Source: JBDTLH01 sp039934875
GTDB lineage: Bacteria > Acidobacteriota > Terriglobia > Terriglobales > Acidobacteriaceae
Assembly (NCBI GenBank): GCA_039934875.1
Contig: JBDTLH010000215.1
Coordinates: 1 to 26,202 of the forward strand
DNA: 26,202 bases
Direction of reading: 5' to 3'
Shown: one piece after another, positions 1-8,885 of the stretch
Layout of the letters: the number at the start of each line of letters is the position of its first letter
Numbering within the stretch: position 1 is the first letter of the stretch
Notes under the pieces: generated by a model
The model's input: the letters and a program-made list of their open reading frames with translations, nothing else
What the model was told of the DNA's origin: nothing
Databases searched by the model: none
Program-made: the position numbers and the translations under genes

Positions 1-2
1 GC

Positions 3-281
3 TTTCAGTTCATTCAAGATCCGATGGACTACAGCACGCAAACGCACCATTCCAATCTCGACGTTTACGAGCGCACTCACCCGGAAGACCTGAAGCAAGC
101 CGCATTGATCATGGCGAGCTTCGTTTATGACGCAGCGATGCGAGACGAGATGGTCCCGCGCAAGCCGATCCGCCCGGATGAGGTTGTCAAACACGAGTCG
201 GAGAGCGGCGCAAAAAAGCAAGAGCAGCCGGCTGCTCCGCCGTCGAACCCGGTAAACCCCTCCACGCCGATGCCGAAGTAG
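3..281 (+). CDS. M28 family metallopeptidase, C-terminal end (5' truncated by window)
   Basis: The frame is open from base 3 and the gene begins upstream of the window. The visible 92 residues contain a THHSNLDVYER segment, which matches the last zinc-ligand region of M28 (aminopeptidase Y/glutamate carboxypeptidase-like) enzymes, where a histidine is followed by a conserved Asp/Tyr stretch. A helical segment (PEDLKQAALIMASFVYDAA) follows, as at the end of M28 catalytic domains, and then a low-complexity Pro/Ala/Lys tail that is probably disordered. Most family members are secreted or periplasmic, but the signal peptide would be off-window. The ATG at 24 is internal and not a credible start, because the family sequence continues upstream of it. 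A second, unrelated M28 gene lies at 17389. Confidence 0.75.
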   Translation, partial: FQFIQDPMDYSTQTHHSNLDVYERTHPEDLKQAALIMASFVYDAAMRDEMVPRKPIRPDEVVKHESESGAKKQEQPAAPPSNPVNPSTPMPK

Positions 282-282
282 T

Positions 283-322
283 AACCGCAAGCCGCTCGTT
301 CGCAATGGGGGCGGCTTTGGTT
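283..322 (+). terminator. Possible terminator hairpin after the M28 gene
   Basis: Immediately after the stop codon, a 12-13 bp imperfect inverted repeat (AACCGCAAGCCGC at 283-295 against GCGGCTTTGGTT at 311-322) can form a GC-rich stem with one bulge. Only a short, interrupted T-rich stretch follows, so intrinsic termination is plausible but not certain. Confidence 0.4.
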
Positions 323-357
323 ATGCTTGTAGTGACCCATAACTGAAACGCTCAGAC

Positions 358-1545
358 ATGAAGGTACTGATTGCAGCAGGACGGTTCCACGGCGACCAGC
401 CCGGAGGGGCGGCCCGGATCGCATGGGACTGCGCCGTCGAACTCGTCCAGCGGGGCAACGACGTGGTCCTGTTGTGCGAGGGGAGCGGCGGTACGGCGGC
501 ATCCGAACAGACACAGGGTGTGCGCCTGGTTCGCTATGTTCCGCCAAACGGGCGAAATCGTTATCAGTGCCATCGCAAAGCAGCCATCGCAGCAATGAAG
601 GAACAACTGACCCGGGCGGACTGGGCGCCCGATTTTATATGGGGGCACGCGCCCTTTCAATTTCTGGCGGCCACTGATCTGTTTCGCGGTGTGCGGAGCA
701 GCTATGTAGTGCATTCGCCGCTTCCCCTCGAGATAAGGCAATCTGGCGCCAGGCTAAACATTTCGTTGCGGCTGAAGAGCAGGGCGGGCAAGAGAATTGA
801 GCGCACCTGCCTCAAGCGTGCACGCGCCATCCAAGTGCTGTCGCGATATACCAGCGAACTCTTGCAAGCGCTCTATGGGAAGAAGGTGGAGCACAAAGTA
901 CGCGTGGCTCCCGGATGGACGGATACGGGGGTGTTTCATCCGTATTCTGAATCGGACCGGAAGCTTCTTTGCCGCGATCTCGGATGGGTTCATCAAGACG
1001 CCGAGCCGGTGCTCTTTACGCTGCGCCGCCTGGTTCCGCGCATGGGCATCGATCGCTTGATCGAGGCGGCGGCAATCTTGGCGCAGCGCGGATTGGCGTT
1101 CCACATTTATATCGGCGGCGAAGGAGAGTTGCGCGCATCATTGGCAAGACAGATCGAATTGCTTGGACTTTCTTTACGAGTTACGCTGCTGGGCGGTATT
1201 GCTGGCCCGCAATTGGCCCACTGCTATGCCGCATGTGACGCGTTTATCATTCCCACCACTGCGCTGGAATGCTTCGGGCTGATTGCTCTCGAGGCCCTGT
1301 CCACTGGTGTTCCCGTGTTGTCCACGCCGGTCGGCGCTCTGCCCGAGATCATTGCTCCCATAGAACCGCGATGGTTGGCGCGCGACAACTCTGCCCCTGC
1401 GATCGCCGCTGTGCTGGCAGCTTTTCTGAATGGGCTATTGCCTTATCATGATCCGCAAGCCCTGCATCGGTATGTGGAGGGCCGCTTCAGCCATGGCGCT
1501 GCCCTGGCGAACTTCTGCGACGTGGCGCTTGAAAAGGGACGCTGA
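358..1545 (+). CDS. Glycosyltransferase family 4 (GT-B fold)
   Basis: This 395-residue protein has the two-Rossmann GT-B layout. The N-terminus MKVLIAAGRFHGDQPGGAAR gives the glycine-rich acceptor-side loop (G16-G17). A GGEGEL segment and a CDAFIIPT strand precede the GT4 signature E304-CFGLIAL-E312, the E-x7-E motif that holds the nucleotide-sugar donor in retaining GT4 enzymes. The GVPVLSTPVGALPEI stretch after it is also typical. Length is normal for the family. It probably transfers a sugar to a lipid-linked oligosaccharide on the cytoplasmic face of the membrane; donor and acceptor cannot be read from the sequence. The stop is 3 bases before the next start, so it is cotranscribed with the GT2 gene. 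The ATG at 358 begins the first beta strand, which supports this start. Confidence 0.9.
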   Translation: MKVLIAAGRFHGDQPGGAARIAWDCAVELVQRGNDVVLLCEGSGGTAASEQTQGVRLVRYVPPNGRNRYQCHRKAAIAAMKEQLTRADWAPDFIWGHAPFQFLAATDLFRGVRSSYVVHSPLPLEIRQSGARLNISLRLKSRAGKRIERTCLKRARAIQVLSRYTSELLQALYGKKVEHKVRVAPGWTDTGVFHPYSESDRKLLCRDLGWVHQDAEPVLFTLRRLVPRMGIDRLIEAAAILAQRGLAFHIYIGGEGELRASLARQIELLGLSLRVTLLGGIAGPQLAHCYAACDAFIIPTTALECFGLIALEALSTGVPVLSTPVGALPEIIAPIEPRWLARDNSAPAIAAVLAAFLNGLLPYHDPQALHRYVEGRFSHGAALANFCDVALEKGR

Positions 1546-1548
1546 AGC

Positions 1549-2331
1549 ATGAGCGCTTTCCGGGCTAAAGTTTCCGTGGTCCTCATCACCTATGAGCGCT
1601 TCGAGCTGCTCGAGCGGACATTACTCACCTTCCGGCAAAACACCAACTACCCGAATCTGGAAGTCATCATCACGGACGACGGCAGCTCCGCGCAGACACT
1701 GCGTAAGATTGAGCGCCTGGCGATCGATAAATTGATAGTTGCAAGCAGATCGAAGAGTGGGTTGGGCGCAAATGCAAACCGCGGAATTCGTGCAGCGAGC
1801 GGGGATTTTATTCTGCACCTGCAGGACGACTTCGACTGTCACGGTCCCTCAGACTATCTCGACCGTGCGATTGCAGCCTTCAATGCGCATTCAGAAGTCG
1901 GGATTGTCCGATTTTGCGGCGTCAACGCCGATCAGCATCGCTGGACGGAAGCAGACCATGATGGTTTTTCGCTGCTTCAACGCCCCTCAGGCAGCGTTCT
2001 GGCAGCGCAACAGCTTTATGCCGACCTGCCACATTTGAAGAGCCGCAAATTTGTTGAGCAGGTTGGCGAATACCGGGAGGGTTGTGGGATGGAGCAGACG
2101 GAAGCGGATTACGTGCAGCGCTTCCTGCGGCAGCATGAATGCGAGATCGGTTTTTTCCCCGACTTGAACGGCGGCTTATTCGAACACACGGGAGCAGCTT
2201 TGAGCTTTCGCACCAGCAATTTGCGCTATCGCGCACAAGAGAGGCTCGCAAGCTTGGCGACGCCGCTGAAAACAAGTACTCCTGGCCTTCATCGCGCCGG
2301 GCGGGCGCTGTGGCGCAGGATTTCAGGCTAG
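1549..2331 (+). CDS. Glycosyltransferase family 2 (GT-A fold)
   Basis: This 260-residue protein opens with VSVVLITYERFELLERTL, the classic GT2 first strand and helix. It then has the UDP-binding ITDDGSS motif (D43-D44-G45) and, after SGLGANANRGI, the metal-binding region LQDDFD (D93, D94, D96), a DxD variant. A GME-type segment near residue 180 (EGCGMEQTEAD) sits where GT2 enzymes carry the acceptor-side ED motif. There are no transmembrane helices, so it should be a soluble or peripheral inner-membrane enzyme that adds one sugar to the repeat unit. It lies 3 bases after the GT4 gene and converges on the flippase gene with a 13-base gap. Confidence 0.88.
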   Translation: MSAFRAKVSVVLITYERFELLERTLLTFRQNTNYPNLEVIITDDGSSAQTLRKIERLAIDKLIVASRSKSGLGANANRGIRAASGDFILHLQDDFDCHGPSDYLDRAIAAFNAHSEVGIVRFCGVNADQHRWTEADHDGFSLLQRPSGSVLAAQQLYADLPHLKSRKFVEQVGEYREGCGMEQTEADYVQRFLRQHECEIGFFPDLNGGLFEHTGAALSFRTSNLRYRAQERLASLATPLKTSTPGLHRAGRALWRRISG

Positions 2332-2344
2332 GGTTAACGTATGT

Positions 2345-3883
2345 CTATACAGGGGTCGCTCGCAAGCGCAGCAGGCGGGTGCGAAGGGCGCCCGTGACAT
2401 AGTCGAATTCCGCGCGCATCAGGCTTGACCGGTAAAGCGAAAGTATCGCAAGCGTGGTGAATAGGCCGACTCCGGCAAAGAGTTGCCAAGTGAGAGGAAA
2501 GGAGCGGGTCAGAAGCAGGAAGATGGTGCTCCCGAGTACAGGCGCCGAGAGATATCGTGCGATCTGCAAGGCAATGCGCGACCAGCCGCGGAGAGATAGA
2601 TTGAGCGCGCGGGCCAGGCCTGTGGTCAGAACAACGGCGCGCGGGAGAAGGGCCAGGCCGCTGGCAAGAATCACTCCCGCGATGCCGAACAGATGGCTGA
2701 GAACCAGGGTCAGCGGCACCATGAGCAGGCTCTGAATGATCGTCGTCTTCGTCATAAGCGGCATCTTTCCAATCACCACGGCGAAGAGTCCGTTCACATG
2801 GTCGAGGACGAAGACGACCACCACCAGCGCGAGAGCAGCGGTAGCGGCAAAGCCCGCATACTGTCTGGTGCCGACCCAAAAGGAGACGAGTACACCGTTG
2901 AAGAGCAGCAATCCCGCAATCAAAGTGGCGGCGCAAACCGCGGAATAAGTCATCAGCTTGCGGTATCCGGTGCGGACGCGGTCGAATTCTCCGGCAGCCC
3001 ACAGGTCATTCAGCGCCGGCCCGGCATTGTCGGAAAGCCGGAAGATCATGTTGTAGAGCAGCAGGCATGGGGTCTGCGTGGTGTAGTAGATGGCCACTGT
3101 ATCCGCTCCGAAGAGAAAGCCCACGAAGAGGCTGCCCGAGCTGAAGGTAATCAGCGAAGCAATTTGCATGATCGCAGTGTGCCCGCCAAAGTGCAGGATC
3201 TCATTCAGGAGATGCCGGTCCCTAAAGCCCCAGGAAGGCTCCCGCTCCGGATATTTGTGCAGGAAGAGCCAGCGATAGGCGAGATTCCCTAGAATCTCCG
3301 TGGCTAGCGCCGCCACCATCAAGCCAAGAAGCCCGGCGCCGAGCCGCACCAGGATGAGGGAGATGAACAGCCTTGTAACATTCATCACTCCAAGCACCCC
3401 ATTAAGCGGCGCAAGTTCTTGAACCGCAAAAAGGGCGCTGCTGTAAGCGCTCAGCGGTGTTCGGATGAATGCCCAGATGCTCAGCAGGATCAAGCCGAGT
3501 CTTGCCTGATGAGCAATTGGCGCGCTCAGGTGAAAGATGGCGCCCACCTTGTAGGCATAAAGCAGAACGAGGACCGCGAATACAAAGTTGCTGATCAAGA
3601 GAAGCGTTCTAAAGGTGCCAAAGATGTTGCGGAATCCTTCGCCTGCATCGCTCTTGCCGTGTGCCTGCGCGAGAAAACGTTCCAACGGCTGGGAGTAGCC
3701 GAAATCCACCAAAGCAAGGAAGTTGAGTCCCTGATAAAGGGCTGCATAAGCGCCGAGAGTCTCCCTTCCGGCATATCGAAGGATGATGGGGGCCAGAAAT
3801 GCCTGGAGCACGATCTGAAGCGCATATTGGGCCGCGCTTGAACTAAATCCGGCGGCTGCTCTTCCAGTTCGTGTACTCTGCAT
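2345..3883 (-). CDS. Wzx-type polysaccharide flippase (MOP superfamily)
   Basis: About 512 residues, almost entirely hydrophobic helices of roughly 20 residues, consistent with the 12-14 helix MOP exporter fold. The early segment APIILRYAGRETLGAYAALY is the typical N-terminal signature of polysaccharide_synt-type proteins, in which a short helix is followed by a G-x-YA motif. It should flip the lipid-linked repeat unit across the inner membrane. The frame is open upstream to 3961. The ATG at 3883 was chosen because the basic stretch MQSTRTGRAAAGF directly precedes the first helix. The ATG at 3901 is also possible, and neither has a well-spaced ribosome site. The gene is divergent from the polymerase; the short interval between them should carry both promoters. 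Confidence 0.85.
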   Translation of the reverse strand: MQSTRTGRAAAGFSSSAAQYALQIVLQAFLAPIILRYAGRETLGAYAALYQGLNFLALVDFGYSQPLERFLAQAHGKSDAGEGFRNIFGTFRTLLLISNFVFAVLVLLYAYKVGAIFHLSAPIAHQARLGLILLSIWAFIRTPLSAYSSALFAVQELAPLNGVLGVMNVTRLFISLILVRLGAGLLGLMVAALATEILGNLAYRWLFLHKYPEREPSWGFRDRHLLNEILHFGGHTAIMQIASLITFSSGSLFVGFLFGADTVAIYYTTQTPCLLLYNMIFRLSDNAGPALNDLWAAGEFDRVRTGYRKLMTYSAVCAATLIAGLLLFNGVLVSFWVGTRQYAGFAATAALALVVVVFVLDHVNGLFAVVIGKMPLMTKTTIIQSLLMVPLTLVLSHLFGIAGVILASGLALLPRAVVLTTGLARALNLSLRGWSRIALQIARYLSAPVLGSTIFLLLTRSFPLTWQLFAGVGLFTTLAILSLYRSSLMRAEFDYVTGALRTRLLRLRATPV

Positions 3884-3951
3884 AGGGGCATGATAAAGCA
3901 TCTCCCGAAAGACGCCTGACGCATTTCGGCGGGATCGTTTGCCGGAATATT

Positions 3952-5433
3952 TTGGCCGCAAACATGTACCGAGCTATTTCACATCAACAACTGGCATCGC
4001 CGCACAGGCTCGCAGCGCCATGCGCCCGCGAAGCCGCCCTCCGCCGCCGCGAAGTCCTGCTTCATTTCTTGCTGGTTGCTCTGTTTGCGGCGATCTATGC
4101 AGCCACCAAATCAGCGATTACTACGTTGGCGGCGGGTGGCATTTCAGTCTTCTGCATTTATCTTTGGCTGGGAATGCGGGAGAGCAAGCGGCAACATTTC
4201 TGGCTGACTCCGCTTTCGTTCTTCTTTTTCTGGTACTGCATTGGCTATGGCCTTTCCGCAATCTGGGCGGCATCGTATATCCACTCGGAGGGCGAACTGC
4301 CTCTGCTCAATCAAATCGTTCCCGGACCCGATGTTGCAAGCGGCTATTTGTTGATGCTGCTTGGCGCTGCATCCCTCCATGCCGGATATGTATTTGTAAT
4401 CGAAAAGATCAAGATCAGGCAGCTCGAACCATCTCCAGCGTCTCCCCCTTCCTTAGTGGTCTGGACACTGGCGTTCTCTCTGGGCATCGTCGCTCTGCTC
4501 TGGCCCCAACTGTTTTCCTTTCTGGGGCTGGCCCACATGTTTTTCGAGCTCCTGGCACCGTCGGTCCTGCTGGCGTTTGCATGCTTAGACCGCAGAAATT
4601 TTCAAGCCAACCGCTTCCAGTATGCAACCTGCCTCTTCGCGGGCACGCTCGTGCTCTTTCTCGCCTCGGTGTACAACGGTTCCAAACTCACCGCTATGCT
4701 CTCCCTCTTACCTATGCTCTCCGCGTTTGTAATGCGGCGAAGGTTCCGGGCGGTGCTGCCATTCGGCGCGGCTGCCGTAGCTGTCCTTTACCTGGGTGTG
4801 ATAGCGCCCATGATCAATGAATCGCGCAACATTGCGTGGACGCAATCCCAATTAGGCCGTCTTGGATCAGCATTGCAGGAAAAGACCGCCCTCGCGGGAG
4901 GAGATGACCACTTCTATTCCGACCAGCTTGATTCGTTGTTCTACCGGCAGTTTGAGCCCACGGCAGTGGGATTCATATACTCCGAGGTCAGTACGAGAGG
5001 TTTTCTATACGGTGAAACCATGAAGCCGCTGGCCTACGCATTCATCCCGCGCATCGTTTGGCCACAAAAACCAGTTGTCTCACTGGGAACGTGGTTCACC
5101 GCCTATTTGGGGTTCGCGGGAAGCCCGGAAGAAGCCACCACCAATACCGGCACCTATGCAGCGGGAGAATTTTACTGGAACTTTGGAATCGTGGGGGTGA
5201 TCGCCGGTATGTTTTTGATTGGCGCATGCATCGCAACTATTTACAAAGGGGTTGGCGAAGGGCCTCATTCATCCATCATCGCAGCTGTGTTCTTTTACAT
5301 CGCGGTGATTCGCATCGTCGAACTTAGTTCGGCCACTGAGAACATCCCTGAATTCATTTTTGTGCTTTTGGCTCTCTGGGGCGCCCGGTTCATGGCCGCG
5401 GTTTATGGCCGCGGCGCTCTCCGTTCCGCCTAA
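3952..5433 (+). CDS. Wzy-type O-antigen / oligosaccharide repeat-unit polymerase
   Basis: This polytopic membrane protein of 489-493 residues has about a dozen hydrophobic segments and one long soluble loop in its C-terminal half (around residues 290-370), the usual Wzy layout in which a periplasmic loop binds the lipid-linked substrate. The NTGTYAAGEFYWNFGIVGV stretch and the YNGSKLTAML segment resemble the O-antigen polymerase family PF14296. Wzy proteins share little sequence identity, so the call rests mainly on topology and on the adjacent flippase. The start is either TTG 3952, which overlaps the longest possible flippase frame, or ATG 3964; a GGAA at 3944-3947 slightly favours TTG. The gene converges with the GT-C gene after 18 bases. 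Confidence 0.8.
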   Translation: MAANMYRAISHQQLASPHRLAAPCAREAALRRREVLLHFLLVALFAAIYAATKSAITTLAAGGISVFCIYLWLGMRESKRQHFWLTPLSFFFFWYCIGYGLSAIWAASYIHSEGELPLLNQIVPGPDVASGYLLMLLGAASLHAGYVFVIEKIKIRQLEPSPASPPSLVVWTLAFSLGIVALLWPQLFSFLGLAHMFFELLAPSVLLAFACLDRRNFQANRFQYATCLFAGTLVLFLASVYNGSKLTAMLSLLPMLSAFVMRRRFRAVLPFGAAAVAVLYLGVIAPMINESRNIAWTQSQLGRLGSALQEKTALAGGDDHFYSDQLDSLFYRQFEPTAVGFIYSEVSTRGFLYGETMKPLAYAFIPRIVWPQKPVVSLGTWFTAYLGFAGSPEEATTNTGTYAAGEFYWNFGIVGVIAGMFLIGACIATIYKGVGEGPHSSIIAAVFFYIAVIRIVELSSATENIPEFIFVLLALWGARFMAAVYGRGALRSA

Positions 5434-5451
5434 CCGCCCGAGGCTCGCCTT

Positions 5452-6606
5452 CTAGTAGCAGGAAGCTTGATCTTCCGAGAGCCGATGCAGCCGTTGGCGC
5501 CTGGTCTCTGACAAGGTGTATTGCAAGACATAGTGATTGATGACTTTCACCGGCATGACCGCGGGCCGGGCGAGTCCAGCCGTGCAAATCGGCGGTAGGA
5601 ACAAGAATACCGTCGCATTCAGCAACGCTGCCGCCGCCAGCCGCTGGAGAGAGACTCCGCGCGCGCAAAGCAGGACGACGGCGGCGGAGAAATAGTCGAG
5701 GTAGGGGGCATCGGAAACATAGCTGAGCAGAAAAAAGAGAAAACCGGGGATGATCCAGAGGGCCAGCAGCCGGTCCACTCCGTCCCATCTCCGCCGCATT
5801 CCTCCCAACACCAATCCGAAGGCGACCAGAAGCGGAAGCAACAGCCTTACCACGTTTGCCTCTGATCCACTGTTCATCCCGCGAATTACCGACACAACAG
5901 AAACTATATTTGCAATATAGTGCAGCGTATTGTGAACGCCCTGCGATCGAGCAAGCCCAACGCAGGTAGGAACGAACCATGCCACACAGAGGATGGTGGC
6001 AAGCAGGGCGGGTCCGATGGCCCGCCGGCTCCGCACATAGCGGTACACGAAGTAAATGATCATGGGCAGCAGGAACAACCCATCAGAGGGGCGCATTCCC
6101 GCGCCTACCGCAAATGCGATTGCCGCGGCATAAAGCCAGCGCTCCTGGCCTTTGAGTGAGCGCACCAGGCAATAGAACGTGAGCACAGGAAACAGCAACT
6201 GCGAAGCGTAGGTGCTATGCACCTCAGCGGAAAACCACGCGTAGAAGACCGTCCCATAAAGCGCAGTCGCTCCGCGCGCGCGCCCCAGAGCCATCAGGCG
6301 TTTGGCGACTGCATAGAAGACCACCGCTCCCAGCGACGAGAACAGAATGTTCAGGACCGAAATACCCATCGCGGGATTGGGGAATAAGGCGGCGGCATGG
6401 TTGAAAAGCCAATAACCCGGCGGCTCAATCAGAAATGTCCCGTGCTCGATGGCAAGCAGGTGCGCCGGGCCGTCTGCAAAATAGGGCCGGGAAACAAATG
6501 GAACTCTCAGCCCGGCGGTCAAAGCCAAGATCACGAGCGAATCGCGCACGCCCGCGCTGTTGGTCTGTCGCTCACGCTGTTCCGGGGCCGCACTCATGTG
6601 ATTCAT
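5452..6606 (-). CDS. GT-C membrane glycosyltransferase (PMT/ArnT-like)
   Basis: This 384-residue multi-spanning protein has about nine hydrophobic segments. After the first helix comes a loop with YFADGPAHLL (D45) and EPPGYW (residues 61-66). These correspond to the acidic catalytic residue and the PP-containing loop of polyprenyl-phosphate-sugar-dependent GT39/GT83-like enzymes. It probably transfers a sugar from a polyprenyl-phosphate donor outside the cytoplasm to lipid A, a protein or the polysaccharide; the acceptor cannot be told. It is short compared with ArnT (about 550) and lacks an obvious C-terminal soluble domain. Its start overlaps the stop of the wbuB-like gene by 4 bases (ATGA), so it is the last gene of the sugar operon and translationally coupled. 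A second ATG three codons in is also possible. Confidence 0.75.
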   Translation of the reverse strand: MNHMSAAPEQRERQTNSAGVRDSLVILALTAGLRVPFVSRPYFADGPAHLLAIEHGTFLIEPPGYWLFNHAAALFPNPAMGISVLNILFSSLGAVVFYAVAKRLMALGRARGATALYGTVFYAWFSAEVHSTYASQLLFPVLTFYCLVRSLKGQERWLYAAAIAFAVGAGMRPSDGLFLLPMIIYFVYRYVRSRRAIGPALLATILCVAWFVPTCVGLARSQGVHNTLHYIANIVSVVSVIRGMNSGSEANVVRLLLPLLVAFGLVLGGMRRRWDGVDRLLALWIIPGFLFFLLSYVSDAPYLDYFSAAVVLLCARGVSLQRLAAAALLNATVFLFLPPICTAGLARPAVMPVKVINHYVLQYTLSETRRQRLHRLSEDQASCY

Positions 6607-7787
6607 CCGAGGACGAAGTCTCCCGCACGCCCGACGCTGAATGTCTGACGCAACCTCAAGCGAACATTCCCGCTGAGTTGCTCCCGCAACCGTGGATTGC
6701 CCGCCATGCGCTCCGCATTCTCAATAAAGTCCGAAGGGAGATCAGCCCAATTGCACAGTCCCGCATTGGCGGATTCCACAATGCCTCGGAGATCATTGCC
6801 GCGGTTCACGCTCGCGAGCACCGGCAGGCCGGCGGAGATGTAGGTCAGCAGCTTGCCCGGAAAATTGTAGGTGGTCAGCGAGCGGTTCAACGCAATCACG
6901 CCCGCATCACAGGCGCGAGCGATGGCCAGAAAACGCGATTGTGGCACTGACGGCCAGAATGCAATGTTCGCAAGCCGCTCCTGCCGGATGGACCGCGTCA
7001 AACGCTCGGTTGCTGATCCTTCTCCGATGACCAAAAGAAAAGCATTCGGTGTTGTGCCGCGAGAGAACGCCCGCGCACATTCGAGCAGCAAATCAGGGTC
7101 CTGCGCACTTCCTAGATTGCCGCCGTAGAGCAGTACCGGAATATCCGACGCGATTGCAAGCGCGGCTCTTGGATCTTCGGCCTTAGACGAATCCGCGTCT
7201 TCCACCCAATTGAACAGCACTCCGAGCTTGGGCACATATTGCGGAAAGCGCGCATGAAAGAACTCAGCATTGCGCGGAGACTGGATGCCGATCCGATCAG
7301 CCAGCTTATATTGCAGCTCGGCATAGCGTTGCAAAAGCCAATAATGCGGGCCTTGGCGGATCTGGCCCGCATCGAGCGCCCATTGGGGAAAGATATCGCG
7401 CAAGATCAGTACGGCGCGGCAATTCCAGATGCGCTTCAGTTTCTCTATCAGCGGCCCCCAAAAGATCGTGGGCGAATAGAACGCAACAATTTCCGCTTGC
7501 AGAGGCGCTATCGCCCGGGCGGCGCGCGACCAGACAGTGCGCGACAGAAGAAATTCATTAATCGCTCGACGCGCGAGAGGAATGCCCTTCAGCTTCGGGC
7601 CACGCACCCGAATGACGCGAATGCCAGACTCCTCCGCGATGCTGCAATCAGCACCGGTCTGATTAGTGACCGTCAACACCGTGACCTCATGCCCCCGCCG
7701 CGCCAACTCATGGGAGAGCGATTGGAAGAGCGGCCCAGTGGCTTTAGGCTCCGGCAGATACGAATCCACAATCAGCAATATGCGCAT
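6603..7787 (-). CDS. WbuB-like glycosyltransferase (GT4), probable L-FucNAc/L-QuiNAc transferase
   Basis: 394 residues with GT-B architecture. The opening MRILLIVDSYLPEPKATGPL with HELARRGHEVTVLT is the WbuB pattern. The C-terminal domain has ALNRSLTTYNFPGKLLTYI followed by AGLPVLASVNRGNDL, the donor-binding region that in WbuB-type enzymes replaces the strict E-x7-E motif. WbuB homologues transfer 2-acetamido-2,6-dideoxy-L-hexoses and are commonly encoded directly after fnlC, as here, where the gap is 3 bases. The downstream GT-C gene overlaps by 4 bases. The family is confidently recognised; the exact donor is inferred from the neighbouring sugar genes. Confidence 0.85.
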   Translation of the reverse strand: MRILLIVDSYLPEPKATGPLFQSLSHELARRGHEVTVLTVTNQTGADCSIAEESGIRVIRVRGPKLKGIPLARRAINEFLLSRTVWSRAARAIAPLQAEIVAFYSPTIFWGPLIEKLKRIWNCRAVLILRDIFPQWALDAGQIRQGPHYWLLQRYAELQYKLADRIGIQSPRNAEFFHARFPQYVPKLGVLFNWVEDADSSKAEDPRAALAIASDIPVLLYGGNLGSAQDPDLLLECARAFSRGTTPNAFLLVIGEGSATERLTRSIRQERLANIAFWPSVPQSRFLAIARACDAGVIALNRSLTTYNFPGKLLTYISAGLPVLASVNRGNDLRGIVESANAGLCNWADLPSDFIENAERMAGNPRLREQLSGNVRLRLRQTFSVGRAGDFVLG

Positions 7788-7790
7788 CAG

Positions 7791-8885
7791 CTATCCGCGG
7801 GGGCTCGGCAGACGATTGATCATGATGCGCGTCACTACATCGGATACGTCGGTTGCGAGATACTCCGCTGGCGCCCGCCACCGCGGCTTAGTGCCGGTTA
7901 CCAGTGCGATAGACGCCAGCAGATGCCGCGGCTCCGCGCCCGACAGCACATTCGATCCGCACTCCACCGTCTCCGGACGCTCGGTCACATCGCGAATGGT
8001 CACATTCGGAACACCGAGGATACAGGTCTCTTCCTGCACCGTCCCGCTATCGGAGATGACGCAGAGCGCATTCTGCTCAAGATGTATGAAGTCAAAGAAC
8101 CCGAATGGCTCAGAGATGAGGAACTCCGCGCGCGAAAGCTCTATCTTGAACTCCCTCAATCGCTCCCGCGTCCGTGGATGCAGCGAACAAACTATCGGCA
8201 TGCCATAGTGCTTTGCTGCTTGCGACATTCCGTCGAAGAGCGCCGCCAGCCGCGAAGGGTCGTCCACATTCTCAGCCCGGTGCATGGTCAGCAGAAAGTA
8301 CCTCCCGGATTCAACCCCGGCATCTTGCAGCGCCGGCGACGCTGCAATCCGCGTCGAGAAAGAGTCGATCACTTCCTTAATCGGATTTCCCGTAACATAG
8401 ACCCGCTCCGCGGCGAAGCCCTCGCGCACTAGATTGGCGCGGGAGCGTTCCGTATAAGGCATTAGCACGGTGCTCATGTGGTCGATGATGCGCAGGTTCG
8501 CCTCTTCCGGCACGCGAAAATCGAAGCAGCGATTGCCCGCCTCCATGTGATAAACCGGAACCCCCATGCGCCGCGCCACGATTGCCGAAAGACCGGAATA
8601 GGTGTCACCCAGAATCAGCAAACGGTCCGGTTTGAATTCATTCAGCACCGCTTCGCATTTGACCAGCACCTCAGCCATGATGGCGCCCGGGCTGTCGCCG
8701 CGGACCCCAAGAATGCGGTCCGGTGGCCGTACCCCCAGTTCCTGGAAAAATATTTCACTCAGTCGAGGATCGTAATTCTGCCCGGTGTGGACGAGCACAT
8801 GCTCGCATGCCGCGTCCAATTTCGGAATCGTGCGGCAGAGCCGAATGATCTCAGGGCGTGTCCCCAGGATGGTCATCACCCTCAT
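7791..8885 (-). CDS. fnlC: UDP-N-acetylglucosamine 2-epimerase family, FnlC-type
   Basis: 364 residues of the non-hydrolysing 2-epimerase (WecB) family, full length. Visible landmarks are GTRPEIIRL at the N-terminus, LGDTYS (D94), HMEAGNRCFDFRVPEE (E115, E127, E128), TGNPIKE, the TMHRAENVDD histidine, and SDSGTVQEE. The GNRCFD form in place of the EAGLRT of WecB marks the FnlC/WbjD/Cap5G subgroup. That subgroup performs the last C2 epimerisation, giving UDP-L-FucNAc from UDP-L-PneNAc or UDP-L-QuiNAc from UDP-L-RhaNAc. It is a cytoplasmic enzyme. Its ATG overlaps the stop of the fnlA-like gene (ATGA), indicating coupled translation. Confidence 0.88.
   Translation of the reverse strand: MRVMTILGTRPEIIRLCRTIPKLDAACEHVLVHTGQNYDPRLSEIFFQELGVRPPDRILGVRGDSPGAIMAEVLVKCEAVLNEFKPDRLLILGDTYSGLSAIVARRMGVPVYHMEAGNRCFDFRVPEEANLRIIDHMSTVLMPYTERSRANLVREGFAAERVYVTGNPIKEVIDSFSTRIAASPALQDAGVESGRYFLLTMHRAENVDDPSRLAALFDGMSQAAKHYGMPIVCSLHPRTRERLREFKIELSRAEFLISEPFGFFDFIHLEQNALCVISDSGTVQEETCILGVPNVTIRDVTERPETVECGSNVLSGAEPRHLLASIALVTGTKPRWRAPAEYLATDVSDVVTRIMINRLPSPRG

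Noticed and set aside
7239..8432. Open frame of 397 codons on the plus strand
   Set aside because: Antisense to wbuB-like and fnlC genes; Arg/Gln-rich with no recognisable domain, while the minus-strand proteins have clear motifs.
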